A program made the position numbers and the translations under genes. From a bacterium (GTDB taxonomy: Bacteria; Margulisbacteria; Marinamargulisbacteria; JAAEMD01), in NCBI GenBank assembly GCA_024225875.1, contig JAAEMD010000511.1, positions 1 through 7,244 on the forward strand: a stretch of 7,244 bases of DNA. Reading direction: 5' to 3'. The notes under the pieces were generated by a model, which was not told where the DNA came from, ran no database searches, and worked only from the letters and a program-made list of their open reading frames with translations. Each line of letters starts with the position of its first letter. Within the stretch, counting starts at the first letter, position 1. Positions 6,715 to 7,244 of the stretch are shown here, one piece after another.

Positions 6715-6731
6715 ATTGCATAAAATGCAAT
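6715..6731. promoter_or_regulatory. Perfect 7-3-7 palindrome, operator-like
   Basis: ATTGCAT, AAA, ATGCAAT form a perfect inverted repeat between the divergent genes uppP and the small secreted protein gene. The symmetry and position suit a dimeric regulator. No specific regulator is recognised. Confidence 0.45.
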
Positions 6732-6747
6732 TACATAAAATACAATT
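6717..6747. repeat. 15-bp imperfect tandem repeat, two copies
   Basis: TGCATAAAATGCAATT (6717-6732) is followed at a 15-base step by TACATAAAATACAATT (6732-6747), sharing one base. The two copies differ at only two positions, both G to A, and these are symmetric in the palindrome of the first copy. A further TTGCATAATT occurs at 6840-6849. This looks like a duplicated binding site, one copy stronger than the other, in the divergent intergenic region. Confidence 0.5.
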
Positions 6748-6888
6748 TATTAGAAATAACTGTATTAAAAAATATATCTTCAAAAAAAATCAAGGCTGTT
6801 TTTATAAAAAACCAGATAAAACATCACCTGGCATCATTATTGCATAATTAACACTGTGCGTATTTTGATATTTGTAATTTTTTAAAAC

Positions 6889-6893
6889 AGGGG
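6889..6893 (+). promoter_or_regulatory. Ribosome binding site for a TTG start
   Basis: AGGGG is 8 bases before the TTG at 6902 and decides this start. An ATG at 6894 touches the site and opens only a three-codon frame (ATGAAATATTGA) whose stop overlaps the TTG, so it is not the gene start. Confidence 0.65.
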
Positions 6894-6901
6894 ATGAAAT
6901 A

Positions 6902-7225
6902 TTGAACATAATAAAATTATATTTTTTTATATTTTTTCTTATAATAACACCTTTAACATTATTTGCAGAAGATGGGTTTATAGGAGATTTTCAAAAAAGC
7001 AGTTCTACCTTAACCAAAGCTATAAATCAGAGCAATCCCCATATCAGCAATACAGAAAAAATTAACAGAACAAAATATTACACAACTTCAGCCAAAAACT
7101 CTTATAACAGTACGAAAAGAGTAAAGAAATTATCTAACCTGTCTTTTCAGGAAACCTCAATAAGGTTCCAGAAATATAATATGACCTCGATGAAATTTGA
7201 AAAAAACAAAGCTTTCTTCGATTAA
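6902..7225 (+). CDS. Small exported protein of unknown function, TTG start
   Basis: This 107-residue protein is not recognised. The first 22 residues form a clear Sec signal peptide: a lysine, a strongly hydrophobic core (YFFIFFLIITPLTL) and a likely cut after LFA, leaving EDGFIGDF as the mature N-terminus. The mature part (about 85 residues) has no cysteine, is rich in Ser, Thr, Asn and Lys, is basic overall, and contains no recognisable domain. The composition suggests a flexible or surface-associated periplasmic protein. The start is a TTG codon backed by AGGGG 8 bases upstream; no in-frame ATG would preserve the signal peptide. The gene is complete, ends 19 bases before the window edge, and is divergent from uppP across a region with operator-like repeats. 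What follows downstream is not visible. Confidence 0.65.
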   Translation: MNIIKLYFFIFFLIITPLTLFAEDGFIGDFQKSSSTLTKAINQSNPHISNTEKINRTKYYTTSAKNSYNSTKRVKKLSNLSFQETSIRFQKYNMTSMKFEKNKAFFD

Positions 7226-7244
7226 TCATACTCATACAAATTAA

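Larger units (their letters stand above)
6626..6901. other. 276-base divergent intergenic region
   Basis: This very AT-rich stretch lies between uppP (minus) and the small secreted protein gene (plus). It contains TGATT-6-AATCA (6692-6707), the palindrome and tandem repeat at 6715-6747, and an AT inverted repeat GTTTTT-ATA-AAAAAC (6798-6812). No open frame of convincing size, tRNA or complete promoter was found. The promoters of both flanking genes are expected here. Confidence 0.6.

Noticed and set aside
6796..6815. AT inverted repeat with flanking CTG/CAG as a possible terminator
   Set aside because: The stem is almost only A-T pairs with a bulge, and no gene ends next to it in either direction.

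Overview
The window is AT-rich (roughly one third G+C by eye) with dense, mostly co-directional bacterial genes. I cannot place the organism by sequence alone. A long-branch, anaerobe-type, possibly uncultured bacterium fits best, with Sec-exported proteins and peptidoglycan-related genes. No rRNA, tRNA, CRISPR array, transposase or integrase is visible.

Layout. (1) At the left edge, on the + strand, is the C-terminal part of a membrane-bound sensor histidine kinase (2-1546). Its reading frame stays open to the first bases of the window, so its true N-terminus lies outside. (2) After a 138-base convergent gap comes a minus-strand gene for a 179-residue HEPN-like protein with an R-x4-H motif (1685-2224). 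It has its own near-consensus sigma-70-type promoter, which overlaps the stop codon of the gene before it. (3) Four minus-strand genes lie head to tail. In transcription order they are uppP (undecaprenyl-diphosphate phosphatase, 6625-5843), an exported alpha-solenoid protein built of ~33-residue repeats (5793-3961), a six-helix membrane protein of unknown function (3959-3180), and dat (D-amino-acid aminotransferase, 3173-2337). Gaps of 49, 1 and 6 bases argue for one operon. (4) A 276-base divergent intergenic region holds a 15-bp tandem repeat and a palindrome. It is followed by a small exported protein of unknown function on the + strand, starting with TTG (6902-7225).

How the genes may work together. 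UppP recycles the lipid carrier of cell-wall synthesis, and D-amino-acid aminotransferase interconverts D-alanine and D-glutamate, both peptidoglycan precursors. Two unrecognised envelope proteins, one exported solenoid and one membrane protein, sit between them and are tightly coupled. This suggests a cell-envelope module, which is inference from gene order. The HEPN gene follows dat but can be transcribed alone, possibly under an operator overlapping its -10 box. It may be a solitary RNase or defence-type gene, but no partner is visible. The most original material is the solenoid and membrane protein pair, the HEPN gene with its promoter, and the small secreted protein. I see no clear multi-gene defence system.
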